Shown: one piece after another, positions 44,786 to 53,636 of the stretch
Numbering within the stretch: position 1 is the stretch's first letter
Layout: each line of letters opens with the position of its first letter
Assembly: GCF_000739655.1 (NCBI RefSeq)
Contig: NZ_BATR01000167.1
Span: 1 to 64,000, forward strand
Length of the DNA: 64,000 nt
Direction of reading: 5' to 3'
Origin: Verrucomicrobium sp. BvORR106
GTDB taxonomy: Bacteria > Verrucomicrobiota > Verrucomicrobiia > Verrucomicrobiales > Verrucomicrobiaceae
Position numbers and translations under genes: made by a program
The notes under the pieces: generated by a model
What the model was told of the DNA's origin: nothing
Databases searched by the model: none
The model's input: only the letters and a program-made list of their open reading frames with translations

Positions 44786-46549
44786 TTATTTGCGGTCAAA
44801 CAGAGAGGTTTGCTCGCGATCTCCCACCTTCAAATAGCGGTAGTAAACCTCCAGCATAAGGGTGCACAGAGCGGTGGAATAGACGTTGTCCCCACCGGCT
44901 CCCGCACTCTTGTGCGTCCAACTGCCATCCTTGTTCTGATTCTGAAGGAGTTGCGGAAGGACAGCCTTGTTCCAATAGTCCCATTCTTCGCCGCCGGCCT
45001 GGAAGAAGGCCTGTTGGTAGTAGTACCAGGTGTAGAGGAGCTGGCTGTTTCCATCCGACCAAAGCGGTGGCTCCTTCTTGTAGAGTTCGTAGGAGAAATC
45101 GATGGCCTTCTTGATTTGGGACTTCTTGCCGTTGCCAAGCGTCTGCAAGCCCAGAGCCCCGGCCCCGGTCAAGTTCCACTGGTTGTAGTGGGATTCCCGA
45201 TTGGTCCCACCGATCCCGCCGTCCTTGGTTTGCTTTCCTTCCAAATACTCCACCGTCTTGTCGATGGAGGAATGCAAGCCGTTGATTTTCAGGTTCGTGA
45301 GTTTGGCGGCCTTGAGCGCCTGGTACTGCCAGCCCGTCACCGAGAGATCTTCACGACTTGGGGAATAGAATCCCGTGGACTGGTCATACACCCAGCTCCC
45401 GCCCTTCTGTTGGTTGTCGATGATCACTTTCACGCCTTCTTCGAAGGCTTCACGCATCCCTGGGAGGGACTTGCTGCCCATACGAGCCAGGGTGTACATC
45501 TCACCCAAGGCGTAAGTGGCGATCCCGTGCTCATACACCGGGCCGTTACCTGCCGTGGCTTGGGAGAACAGTTTCTGCGGATGCTTCTTCTGGGTCTCAA
45601 TCAGGAACATGATGCCCTTCATGACATTGTCTCCATAGAAGGGAGAGTCAGGCGTCTCGCAGCGACCCAGGAAACAAAGCAGGGCAAAGCCGGTCATGGC
45701 CCCCTTGTTGTTGGTGCCCCAGGATCCGTCTGCCTTTTGCTTGCTCTTGAGATACTCCAGCGCGGTGCTCACGGCCTTTTCACACTCTGCCACCCCACCG
45801 CTCTCCTTGAGCTTTTGAAGCCGCTCAGCTGTGCTGCAACGGCTTTTCAACGTCGGTGGCAGACTCACAAAGCCCGACTGGCCCCCCATGCCGATGCCCT
45901 TGCCAAAGCCACCGCCCGCACCACCGGATCCAAAGCCACCGCTGCCCATCGAACCGCCCATCAGGCTGCTCATCTCTGGCATGTCGATGGATTCCATCGG
46001 CACGTCGTTGAGCGCGATCGCGGCGTTCGCGCTCGTGCTCACCACCTTCTTCATCGGCGTGCTCTTGTTCAGAGAGCTGCGCTTCTTGTTCTGCACCGTC
46101 TGCGCCAGCTGTTGGTTGGCCTCCGCCCCCTGCTTGCTGCCACCACCAGGAAGGAAATCCACCTTCTTTTCCGTGACGATGGTCTCCACCAGGAAATAGG
46201 CTCCGATCAGCAGGCCCGCGTGAATGAGCAGGCTCACCATGAAGGAGCCACCGCCAGCCTTGCGCCAGTACTGGACAAAGATGTTCTTCTTAACCGGGGG
46301 AGAGATGGGCGCGTGGAAGTGCGGCGCATCAAAGTGGTGGACCTGCTGAGGAACCTCATGCTGGTAAGCCGGAGTCGCTTTCTCAAACTGCGGGATCTGC
46401 ACTGGCTGGGATCCTAACGGAGCCGTGGGGTCCAACGACTGAATCTGAACCAGAGGTACAGAGGCGCTGCCAGAGGAGGGAGGTGGAAGCGGCGCGGGCA
46501 CGTCAGCTTCGACAGCAGGCAGCGGGTGGGAAGTGGATGCAGGATTCAT
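44786..46549 (-). CDS. TonB-like anchored alpha/alpha-toroid protein, copy 2
   Basis: 587 residues, a tandem paralogue of the downstream gene. The membrane helix has Ser106 and His110 in the same SxxxH pattern. From about residue 75 to 290 the two proteins are almost identical, including the Gly-rich patch and the first toroid repeat, whereas the C-terminal toroid has drifted. The C-terminus VGDREQTSLFDRK mirrors copy 1. The start MNPASTSHP is preferred because the sequence upstream differs. The substrate or partner of the toroid is unknown. Confidence 0.82.
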   Translation of the reverse strand: MNPASTSHPLPAVEADVPAPLPPPSSGSASVPLVQIQSLDPTAPLGSQPVQIPQFEKATPAYQHEVPQQVHHFDAPHFHAPISPPVKKNIFVQYWRKAGGGSFMVSLLIHAGLLIGAYFLVETIVTEKKVDFLPGGGSKQGAEANQQLAQTVQNKKRSSLNKSTPMKKVVSTSANAAIALNDVPMESIDMPEMSSLMGGSMGSGGFGSGGAGGGFGKGIGMGGQSGFVSLPPTLKSRCSTAERLQKLKESGGVAECEKAVSTALEYLKSKQKADGSWGTNNKGAMTGFALLCFLGRCETPDSPFYGDNVMKGIMFLIETQKKHPQKLFSQATAGNGPVYEHGIATYALGEMYTLARMGSKSLPGMREAFEEGVKVIIDNQQKGGSWVYDQSTGFYSPSREDLSVTGWQYQALKAAKLTNLKINGLHSSIDKTVEYLEGKQTKDGGIGGTNRESHYNQWNLTGAGALGLQTLGNGKKSQIKKAIDFSYELYKKEPPLWSDGNSQLLYTWYYYQQAFFQAGGEEWDYWNKAVLPQLLQNQNKDGSWTHKSAGAGGDNVYSTALCTLMLEVYYRYLKVGDREQTSLFDRK

Positions 46550-46659
46550 GAGGAACTCGGCTGGAGCCTGCCGCGGCACTCAATTCACCACCCGCGAGCA
46601 AGAACGTTCCTCAAAATTAGATCAATTTTTATCCATACACGCAAGAGACATTGCTCAAT

Positions 46660-46678
46660 TTGGACACTTTATGTCCAA
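46660..46678. promoter_or_regulatory. Operator-like inverted repeat upstream of copy 2
   Basis: TTGGACA and TGTCCAA form a perfect 7-bp inverted repeat with a 5-bp centre, in an AT-rich stretch about 111 bp before the gene start. Confidence 0.35.
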
Positions 46679-46828
46679 CTAAGACCTCGAAACCAGCATC
46701 TGTTTACGGAAAGAAATGAGTCCACGTAAGGACGACAATGCCTGAGGAGGCCCGATCAGAACACCGGCGACTTGGAGAATCGGGCAGTTCCTTCGACTTT
46801 AAATCAGATCAAAATCCCCCCACCCCGT

Positions 46829-47287
46829 TCAGAACCCCTCGGATCCAATGGTGAACGTCACGAAGGCGATCTTGGCGGCAGCCAGAGCATTCATCACCTG
46901 GATAATCCGTTCATACCTGGCCTGTTCCTCGGTTTGAAGCGTCACGACTACCCGCTCGTTACGGAAATCTGCATCTTTCTTGAGCCGGATAAGGCTGGCT
47001 GTCAGCGCCGGAAGCGTGGTATCGGACGCCGAGTCATACTCTTCATCGTTCATCAAGACAGCCCCGTCATCCGCGATCTCGATCCGTAACTCTTCCGACG
47101 TATCCACCACCATCCCACTGGGGGGCCCCGGCAACACCGTCTTAAGCTCATGCTCCACCTTCACACTGTTGGCCATGACCATGAAGAAGAGCATGATCAC
47201 GAATACCACGTCGATCATCGGGGCAATCTGAAAGCCCGTGCCAACGGCTTCCGACTCGATTCGCCTGCGCCCATGTGAACTGCTCAT
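46829..47287 (-). CDS. ExbD/TolR-family protein (third of cluster)
   Basis: 152 residues. One membrane helix at about 25-44 (FQIAPMIDVVFVIMLFFMVMA) carries the conserved Asp that takes part in proton flow. The periplasmic domain follows. It is closely similar to the 47537 gene, so the two are recent duplicates. A terminator separates it from that gene, so it may have its own promoter. The start MSSSHGRRR is chosen because both paralogues begin equally far from the helix. Confidence 0.9.
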   Translation of the reverse strand: MSSSHGRRRIESEAVGTGFQIAPMIDVVFVIMLFFMVMANSVKVEHELKTVLPGPPSGMVVDTSEELRIEIADDGAVLMNDEEYDSASDTTLPALTASLIRLKKDADFRNERVVVTLQTEEQARYERIIQVMNALAAAKIAFVTFTIGSEGF

Positions 47288-47435
47288 GGTGAACAAAAGG
47301 GGTTCAGTTTTCAACAGTTGAAGGTAGTCCAAGAAATTGGACAGACTCCACACTCACAGGCATTGCACCAAATTTTCTCCACACCTGCAAGGAAGAATGT
47401 CCGGGCGGAAATATGACTTCGTCTCAAATCCGCAT

Positions 47436-47474
47436 TGAAAAAAAGACCCACCCTGCGCAAAGCAAGGTGGGTCT
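47436..47474 (-). terminator. Rho-independent terminator between two exbD genes
   Basis: On the minus strand AGACCCACC pairs with GGTGGGTCT around a 13-nt loop, followed by a run of T. It lies about 63 bp after the 47537 gene stop. Confidence 0.85.
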
Positions 47475-47536
47475 GAAGAATAAGCCGAGCGAACCGGAAC
47501 AAAGCGGAGGCAAGCCCCCCTTCTCGCAAACTTCTC

Positions 47537-48007
47537 TTAGAGTTCTTCCGAACCGACGGTGAAGGTCACGTTCGCAATCCTTGCAGCGGCGAGTGAGTTC
47601 ATCACCTGGATGATTCGCTCATACTTGGTTTGTTCCTCCGTCTGAAGGGTGACGAGCACCTTGTTGTTTCGAAGATCCGCGTCTTTTTTCAGCTTGATAA
47701 GGCTGTCCGTGAGGGAGGGGAGCTTCGTATCGGTGGGCGAATCGAATTCCTCATCATTCATGGACACTGCGCCATCTTCCGAGATGGCGATCAGAATCTC
47801 ATCCGGTGGCGTTTCAGCCTCAACCGTGGCTGCCGTCACTGCACCCGGCAGGGCGGTTTTCAGCTCATGTTCCACCTTCACGCTATTCGCCATGACCATG
47901 AAGAAAAGCATGATCACGAAGACCACGTCGATCATCGGAGCAATCTGGAAGCCAGTTCCGACCTGCTCCATTTCAATCTGTTTCCGGCCTTTGCTGTTAC
48001 CGCTCAT
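47537..48007 (-). CDS. ExbD/TolR-family protein (second of cluster)
   Basis: 156 residues. The membrane helix GTGFQIAPMIDVVFVIMLFFMVMA carries the proton-pathway Asp, followed by KVEHELKTALPG and a periplasmic domain ending TNVTFTVGSEEL-like. It lies 27 bp after the first exbD. It would work with the ExbB gene upstream as a proton-driven motor. Confidence 0.92.
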   Translation of the reverse strand: MSGNSKGRKQIEMEQVGTGFQIAPMIDVVFVIMLFFMVMANSVKVEHELKTALPGAVTAATVEAETPPDEILIAISEDGAVSMNDEEFDSPTDTKLPSLTDSLIKLKKDADLRNNKVLVTLQTEEQTKYERIIQVMNSLAAARIANVTFTVGSEEL

Positions 48008-48034
48008 ATGTGATGAGTGAGATGACTCGTTGGG

Positions 48035-48469
48035 TTACTGGTTCAAAGCCGAGAAGGCCAGATCATCCATGCCCGCTTCACCCAGCACACTCATGGTGCG
48101 CTGAATTTCCACCGCTGGAAGACGCCTGTCGCCACGGATGATGATGCGGTAGTCGGGAGCGTTGGCCTTCTTTACCTTCAGCACCTCGACGAGAGAGCTG
48201 ACGTCATCGTATGGCTTACCCTCGAAGTTGATCTCCCCCTTTTGGGTCTTGGGATTCCACTTCACGTTGAGAGCCCCTTCAGCCATCTTGCTCTTTTCCT
48301 TCTTTTTAGCTTCAGGAGCCGCCGGCAACTGGATGTCTTTGTCCAGTTGCAGCACTTCTGCCGTGGTGATGCTCATAAAGAAAATGAGCAAGACAAGAAG
48401 ACAGTCGATCATCGGAGCAATCTGAAACTCCGGTTCGCCGCTTTCCATACTGCCGCCGCCGCCGCCCAT
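48035..48469 (-). CDS. ExbD/TolR-family protein (first of cluster)
   Basis: 144 residues. The helix FQIAPMIDCLLVLLIFFMSITT includes the conserved Asp, and a Lys-rich stretch (AKKKEKSKM) precedes the periplasmic domain, which ends DRRLPAVEIQRTMSVLGEAGMDDLAFSAL. It differs clearly from the other two ExbD copies, which suggests a mixed motor. It lies 89 bp after exbB, with a hairpin between. Confidence 0.92.
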   Translation of the reverse strand: MGGGGGSMESGEPEFQIAPMIDCLLVLLIFFMSITTAEVLQLDKDIQLPAAPEAKKKEKSKMAEGALNVKWNPKTQKGEINFEGKPYDDVSSLVEVLKVKKANAPDYRIIIRGDRRLPAVEIQRTMSVLGEAGMDDLAFSALNQ

Positions 48470-48513
48470 AGTGTGAAAAAGGTAAGGGTTAACTAACTGA
48501 AAAACTCAAATGG

Positions 48514-48533
48514 GCAGGGGCCGAAGCCCCTGC
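48514..48533 (-). promoter_or_regulatory. Intergenic hairpin between exbB and the first exbD
   Basis: GCAGGGG pairs with CCCCTGC around 6 nt. Without a T tract it could trim or attenuate the transcript and set the ExbB to ExbD ratio. Confidence 0.4.
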
Positions 48534-48558
48534 AGGAAATGCCTGAACCAAAAGTCAA

Positions 48559-49455
48559 TTACGCGGGAAGTGCTGCTGCAGCTGCGTCTTCGTCGGACAC
48601 CCAGTTTGGCCGGGCGGCGAAGAATTCTTCTTCACCCACATGGCAATCCTTGAGGTCTTCGTAAGGCATCTTGCGGAAGAGGCTCACCACGATGTCCTGG
48701 CAATAGTGGATCGAACCCTGAAGGCGGTTGCGAAGCACGTAGAACATCATGAAGGCCGGGATAGCGATGGCCAGACCGGAGGCCGTCGCGATCAACACTT
48801 CACCGATGGCTGCGGAGAGACCGGAGGGATCACCCACGCCGGATGCACCAAGGTGCTCGAACGCAGTCACCATCCCCGTCACCGTACCGAGCAGACCCAC
48901 CATCGGGGTGCACACACCGATAACGGAGAGATAGTTGATTCGGGTGGTGGTGGCGGCATTGAACTTGTTGAGTTCACCCATCATGGCGTCTTCTGTGGCA
49001 TGCTGACCGTCGCCGATGAAGCTGAGGGAAACACGCACCGTATCGCTGAAGGCGGAAGGGTTGTTTTTGCAGTGCTGATATGCACCAACGTAGTCCCCCA
49101 TGCGGAAGAGGTCTTTGGCCCCGTTCACATGCGCGTCAGGAGCAAGCTTCTTCTTGCCGGTACGGATCCAAAGGTCCGTGGAGAGCCAGATGGTCAACAC
49201 GGAGAAGCCGAGAATGGGATACATCACCCAGCCGCCTTCTTTGAACTTGTGCAACATGGACTTGTGCGTGACGACAGGCCCGGCGGGCGCCCCTTCTGCT
49301 GGAGCCGCAGGTGCTTCCTCTGCATGAAGTGCCGAGATACCAAACTGCAATCCACCGAACGCGAGGGTGGCGCAGACCAACAGGCGGCCAAGCCTAAGTT
49401 TCAAGCGGGAGCGTGTGATGTGCATGGGCAGGTTATACATGGTTTGACGTTGCAT
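48559..49455 (-). CDS. MotA/TolQ/ExbB proton-channel family protein
   Basis: 298 residues. A signal-like N-terminus (about 20-45) is followed by a periplasmic loop and three membrane helices (about 75-95, 175-205, 220-240). The family core is TRINYLSVIGVCTPMVGLLGTVTGMVTAFEHLG and GLSAAIGEVLIATASGLAIAIPAFMMFYVLRNRL. It forms the proton channel with the ExbD proteins downstream. The stop of the upstream TPR gene and this start share one base (TAATG), so translation is probably coupled. A start at the MHITRS codon is also possible. Confidence 0.92.
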   Translation of the reverse strand: MQRQTMYNLPMHITRSRLKLRLGRLLVCATLAFGGLQFGISALHAEEAPAAPAEGAPAGPVVTHKSMLHKFKEGGWVMYPILGFSVLTIWLSTDLWIRTGKKKLAPDAHVNGAKDLFRMGDYVGAYQHCKNNPSAFSDTVRVSLSFIGDGQHATEDAMMGELNKFNAATTTRINYLSVIGVCTPMVGLLGTVTGMVTAFEHLGASGVGDPSGLSAAIGEVLIATASGLAIAIPAFMMFYVLRNRLQGSIHYCQDIVVSLFRKMPYEDLKDCHVGEEEFFAARPNWVSDEDAAAAALPA

Positions 49456-50357
49456 TACTTGGATTCAGTTTTCGTTGGGGAATCTTTACCGCCAACCGTC
49501 GGGGGGCGGTCAGGCTTGTTGTCACGACCGTTGTAGATGGCCATTTCTTTTTTGGCCGTCTCAGCGGTTTCGGAACCGGGGTAAGCTTCTGCGATGCGCT
49601 GGTAGAAACCCACGGCATCCTTGAAACGCTCCATCTTGGTGAGCGTGCGCGCTGCGGCTAGCTCCGCCTGAGGCACGAAGGCAGCCTGACTGCCGTAGAA
49701 TACTGGTACGTGCAGGTAGGCCATCAGCGCATCTTCCCACCGCTCCTTCCGGGTATGGATCTCTGCCACCGTCATCCAGAGCCGGGCAGAAATTTCTGCA
49801 TCCAATGTGTCCTTCAGCAGGTCTTCCGCCTGACTGAGAATGGCATCCTGGTCGCCGGATGTACGGCGGGACATGTTGAGCTTAAGAATCCGAACCTTCA
49901 GCTTCTTCTGCTCATCCCACTTCATGGCTTCCACTTCGGGGAGCACACGAATCAGCGCATCAAAGTCCCCAGCCTGGTCGAGAGCTTCGACGTGTGCGAG
50001 CGAGATGTCGTTGTAGGGGCTGCCCGGGATGGCTTTAAAGGGCTTGAAAAACTCCTTGGCCTTCGCCAGCACCTCGATGGCCTCTTTGGCCTTGCCTTCG
50101 CCGAGCATGGCCTGGGCTTCGAGCACTTCGCGAACTTCCGGCCACTCCAGACGGGCGATGTCCGTGATGTTGATGCTGGCCTTGGCCTCGGCACCATTGC
50201 TCATCTTGATCGTGCGGCTGACCTTGCCACCTTCGACGCTAAAACTGCCGAAGGGAATGCGGTCATTGCTCTTGAGCACGAGAGCCTGAGCGTGAAGCGC
50301 CGGAGCCCCGAGAGCAAGACAAGCCAGCGGAAACAAAAGTGATTTGATTGAAAGCAT
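49455..50357 (-). CDS. Secreted TPR-like protein
   Basis: 300 residues. The signal peptide is at about 1-24 (LLFPLACLALGAPALHAQA), followed by a beta-rich start (LKSNDRIPFGSFSVEGGKV) and helical repeats of TPR type to about 280, then a Lys/Pro-rich end. It starts 15 bp after the big TPR gene and is translationally coupled to exbB. It probably sits in the periplasm and may connect the motor to partners. Confidence 0.75.
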   Translation of the reverse strand: MLSIKSLLFPLACLALGAPALHAQALVLKSNDRIPFGSFSVEGGKVSRTIKMSNGAEAKASINITDIARLEWPEVREVLEAQAMLGEGKAKEAIEVLAKAKEFFKPFKAIPGSPYNDISLAHVEALDQAGDFDALIRVLPEVEAMKWDEQKKLKVRILKLNMSRRTSGDQDAILSQAEDLLKDTLDAEISARLWMTVAEIHTRKERWEDALMAYLHVPVFYGSQAAFVPQAELAAARTLTKMERFKDAVGFYQRIAEAYPGSETAETAKKEMAIYNGRDNKPDRPPTVGGKDSPTKTESK

Positions 50358-50372
50358 GGATCGAGAGGAAAA

Positions 50373-53300
50373 TTAGTTGCTGGTCTTGCTCAGGAGGGCC
50401 TTGCCTTCGTTGAACTCGGGGAACTCCGTAATATCCTTCTGGGCCAGCATCTGCTGGAGAACTGTCCGGGCGCTCTCTTTGTCGGCGAGTTCGATGAAGC
50501 ACTTGGCCGCACGAAGGTAGGCCTGGGCCAGCACACCCTTGTCGCGGCGATAGGCCAGAATGATGCGTTGATAGTAGCTCACCGCCTTCTTCAGGTCTTT
50601 CTTCGCTTCGTAGATTTCACCCAGCCCCAGAAGGGCCGCAGGATGAGCCCCGCGCCATTCCTTGGTGGCCTGAATCATAGTGAAGACCTTCTCAGCGTCG
50701 TCATACTTCTTCAAAGCGAGCAGCGCCCGGGCCTTGCCAAGGGTGGCCTCAAGGATGCTGGAACTGGAGGCATACTTCTCGATGGCCTCGTTGTAGAGAT
50801 CGAGGGCCTTCTGGTATTCCTTGTTGCTAAATTCGATGTCACCCAGACCCACGGGAGCCTTGTCGCCGAATTCACTGTTGGGATACTTGGCGCGAAGCTG
50901 TTGGAAGCAGGCAGCAGCTTTTTCCGTGTCACCCTTCTTGGCCAGCATTTCACCCAGGCCGGCGAGCAGCAACGGGCTCAGTTCCTCAATCTTTGCCGCA
51001 TCAGGAATGATGCTCATGAGGTTTTCATACTTGGCCACATCACGGAATCCACGGGCGATCAAGGAACGACCATAGAGGATGCGGGCGGCAGCAGTACCGT
51101 TCAGCAGGCCCTCGTCTCCTTGCGGAGTCATGAGCTTCTTGAAGTCGGCTTCCACTTCTTCAAACGTCGGCCCCGGAGCGGGTGCCGGTGCGGCAGCAGG
51201 AGCGGAGTCGGTCGCCTTGGTCGCGTCTGCGGCCATGGCGGGAGCTGCCTCCCCTTCTTTTTTGGTCGCGTCCGCAGGCGTCACGGCCGCAGGCTTGGTG
51301 GCAGGTGCTGCTGCGCGAGGGCGCTTCTTCGGCACCATCATCGTCACAAGCTGCTGGATGAGCACTTCCACCTGCTCGTTGGCGGGATTGCCAAGATGAG
51401 GAGCCATCGCCCCAGCGACGAGCTTGCGACCTTCATCCAGTTTTTCCTTGGCCTTGTCGGGCTTGCCTTCGCTTTCCAACGACTTGGCTTCACGCTCGAC
51501 CCCACGGGTGATCCAGTAGATGGCCTTCAGGGCAGAGGGCTTGTCCTTGTTGGCCTGGTAGTAGCTGGACCACATCTGGGTCAGCTCTTTCCACATGTTC
51601 TTGTCCACCATCAGGTTGGTGGCAGCGTCGATCGCGTAGTTGAGCACGTCTTCCGTTTTAGCCTTGTCCACCGCGCTGCGGTAGGCCTCCAAACATTTGG
51701 CGGTGTAGTCGATCTTGCCATTCTCGTCCACCATCTGGCTGTAGATATCGCCGAGGAGCGACCAAACCTGACCCACGTTCGGATCGTTGGGAGCCTCCAC
51801 GACCAGCTTCTCAAGCTGCTCCATGGCGTCCTTTTTGTCGCCGGACTGGAAGTCGATGAACGCCAGACGGTACTTGGCATCCACAAGGTACTGCCCCTTG
51901 GGATTGCCTGCGACGTACTCACGCAGGGCCTTGCGGGTTTTCTGCGAGTCGTTCTGGAAGAAGTAACTCAGCGCGATGCGGTACTCGGCCTCGTCTTTGT
52001 AGGCGGAGGTCTTGTTCAGGCTGATCAGTTCCTGGAAGGCAAGACGACAGTCGTCAAAACGTTGCGACTCGAAAAGCACCACACCCAGAAGGTAGTTAAG
52101 GCGCTCCTTGTCTGCATCCTTGGCCAGTTTGGCACGCTCGAACGCCTTGATGGCCGCTTCAATGTTGCCGCTTTCGAAGGCCAGAGAGCCGAACATGTCC
52201 GTCACTTGCCCGATGTTCGCCCCCTCGGGGAACTCGTTCATGTACTTCTCACAGAGAAGATAGGCGCGGCCGGCGCGTTGCAAACCCGCGTTGCAGACGA
52301 TCATGCCAAAGAGGCAGCGATCACGATCCTTGTTGTCTTTGAAATCGTTGTAGATGGTCTGGAAAGCCAAAAGGGCCTCATACATGCGCCCCATTTCATA
52401 GAAGCACTGGCCAAGCCGATAGATAATGGAGGCGTCGTAATCCTTGATCCCCTCAATGTCAGCGAGGACCTTTTTGTTGGTGTCCAGCAGGGCCACAGCC
52501 TCTTCTTTGCTGAGCAGCTTGCCCATGAACTGCACCCGGCCACCTGCAGCAATCTGCGTCTGCCACTGCTCGATCTTTGCGATACGCGACTTCTGGATGG
52601 CGAGCAATTCGCCCTGGCGACGCATGCTCTGATACGCACGGAGAGCCTCGCCGTAGCGCTTCTGCTCCAGCATGGCATCACCCACTTGTTGCGAGAGCAC
52701 GTTGAGCTGGACCACGCTCTCATCAGCGGAAGTTCCCGCGCGCAGTTTTTCCATCATCTGACCAGCCTTGTCCGTGTCGCCCTTGCCCACGTATATCTCC
52801 GAGGCCATGAGGATGGCCTGCTGCTGCTCCGCAGAGGGCGTACCCGCCAGATCTTTGAGCACCACTTCAAGAATGCTCAGCGCCTCATCGGGCTGACCGG
52901 CCTTCTTGTGGTGATAAGCGATCATCAACCCCGCACGATCCCGGAGTTCCGGGACAGCCGCAGCTTCTTTGAGGGCCGCAATCCCCTTTTCCGCATTCCC
53001 GCTGTTCAGATAGGCCTCGCCGACGGCGATCTTCGCATCATTGAGACTGTTGCTCTGCGGGAACTTCTTGATGAATTCCTCGAAGAACTTAATGGCTTCC
53101 GCCCACTGCTTAAGATTGAAGTGGGCTGCACCTTCAAGGTACATGACAGCTTCATAGTCTTTGTTGCTGGTGGCGGTGTGAATGGCACCAATTTTTTGCA
53201 ACGCAACATCGAAGCGACCCTGGCCAAATGCTGCCTGGGCCTCGCTGAAAAGGGTCTCCATTTCCTGTTCCTTATTCATCGGCGCGGTGGCCGGTGCTGC

Positions 53301-53384
53301 TGGAGGGGCAGGAGGAGGGGCTTGACCGCAGACGAGAGAGGCGGAACCAACGGAGAGGAAGGCGAGCAGGAAAAACGGTCTCAT
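50373..53384 (-). CDS. Large secreted tetratricopeptide-repeat protein
   Basis: 1003 residues from MRPFFLLAFLSVGSASLVCGQ, a signal peptide; a longer frame upstream lacks one in the right place. Most of the protein is TPR-like helix pairs (YEAVMYLEGAAHFNLKQWAEAIKFFEEFIKKFP, AQAAFGQGRFDVALQKIG, and others). An Ala/Pro/Lys-rich linker lies at about 690-760. It resembles the YbgF/BamD-like and bacteroidal gliding-associated TPR proteins only in type. It heads the cluster and is read in the same direction as exbB. Confidence 0.85.
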   Translation of the reverse strand: MRPFFLLAFLSVGSASLVCGQAPPPAPPAAPATAPMNKEQEMETLFSEAQAAFGQGRFDVALQKIGAIHTATSNKDYEAVMYLEGAAHFNLKQWAEAIKFFEEFIKKFPQSNSLNDAKIAVGEAYLNSGNAEKGIAALKEAAAVPELRDRAGLMIAYHHKKAGQPDEALSILEVVLKDLAGTPSAEQQQAILMASEIYVGKGDTDKAGQMMEKLRAGTSADESVVQLNVLSQQVGDAMLEQKRYGEALRAYQSMRRQGELLAIQKSRIAKIEQWQTQIAAGGRVQFMGKLLSKEEAVALLDTNKKVLADIEGIKDYDASIIYRLGQCFYEMGRMYEALLAFQTIYNDFKDNKDRDRCLFGMIVCNAGLQRAGRAYLLCEKYMNEFPEGANIGQVTDMFGSLAFESGNIEAAIKAFERAKLAKDADKERLNYLLGVVLFESQRFDDCRLAFQELISLNKTSAYKDEAEYRIALSYFFQNDSQKTRKALREYVAGNPKGQYLVDAKYRLAFIDFQSGDKKDAMEQLEKLVVEAPNDPNVGQVWSLLGDIYSQMVDENGKIDYTAKCLEAYRSAVDKAKTEDVLNYAIDAATNLMVDKNMWKELTQMWSSYYQANKDKPSALKAIYWITRGVEREAKSLESEGKPDKAKEKLDEGRKLVAGAMAPHLGNPANEQVEVLIQQLVTMMVPKKRPRAAAPATKPAAVTPADATKKEGEAAPAMAADATKATDSAPAAAPAPAPGPTFEEVEADFKKLMTPQGDEGLLNGTAAARILYGRSLIARGFRDVAKYENLMSIIPDAAKIEELSPLLLAGLGEMLAKKGDTEKAAACFQQLRAKYPNSEFGDKAPVGLGDIEFSNKEYQKALDLYNEAIEKYASSSSILEATLGKARALLALKKYDDAEKVFTMIQATKEWRGAHPAALLGLGEIYEAKKDLKKAVSYYQRIILAYRRDKGVLAQAYLRAAKCFIELADKESARTVLQQMLAQKDITEFPEFNEGKALLSKTSN

Positions 53385-53636
53385 AAGCGCACGGCCACTA
53401 GGGCGAACATCACAAATGGTAGTTTGCAAGATAGGGCGGGACATGGGCAAGGCTATTTTTCCTGAAAGAAAGCGATTTTTTCGCGCGCCCCTTCAGGGGA
53501 CTTGAGCATTTCAAAACGAATGGCCCAGCAATTCATTAGAGACGAATTAGACTCCGATTAAGGAAAGTCACTCATTCTGCCTCCGCTTGCAAAGCGAGCC
53601 TGTCTCGCCCATGCTGCGGATTCCAAAAAATCAGTC

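Noticed and set aside
44753-46417. 554-codon plus-strand open frame, and its twin at 43235-44473
   Set aside because: Antisense shadows of the two toroid genes; they resemble each other only because the sense genes do.
50568-53465. 965-codon plus-strand open frame
   Set aside because: It is antisense to the TPR gene and its protein is rich in Leu, His, Val and Arg without domain structure, as expected from a shadow of a GC-rich gene.
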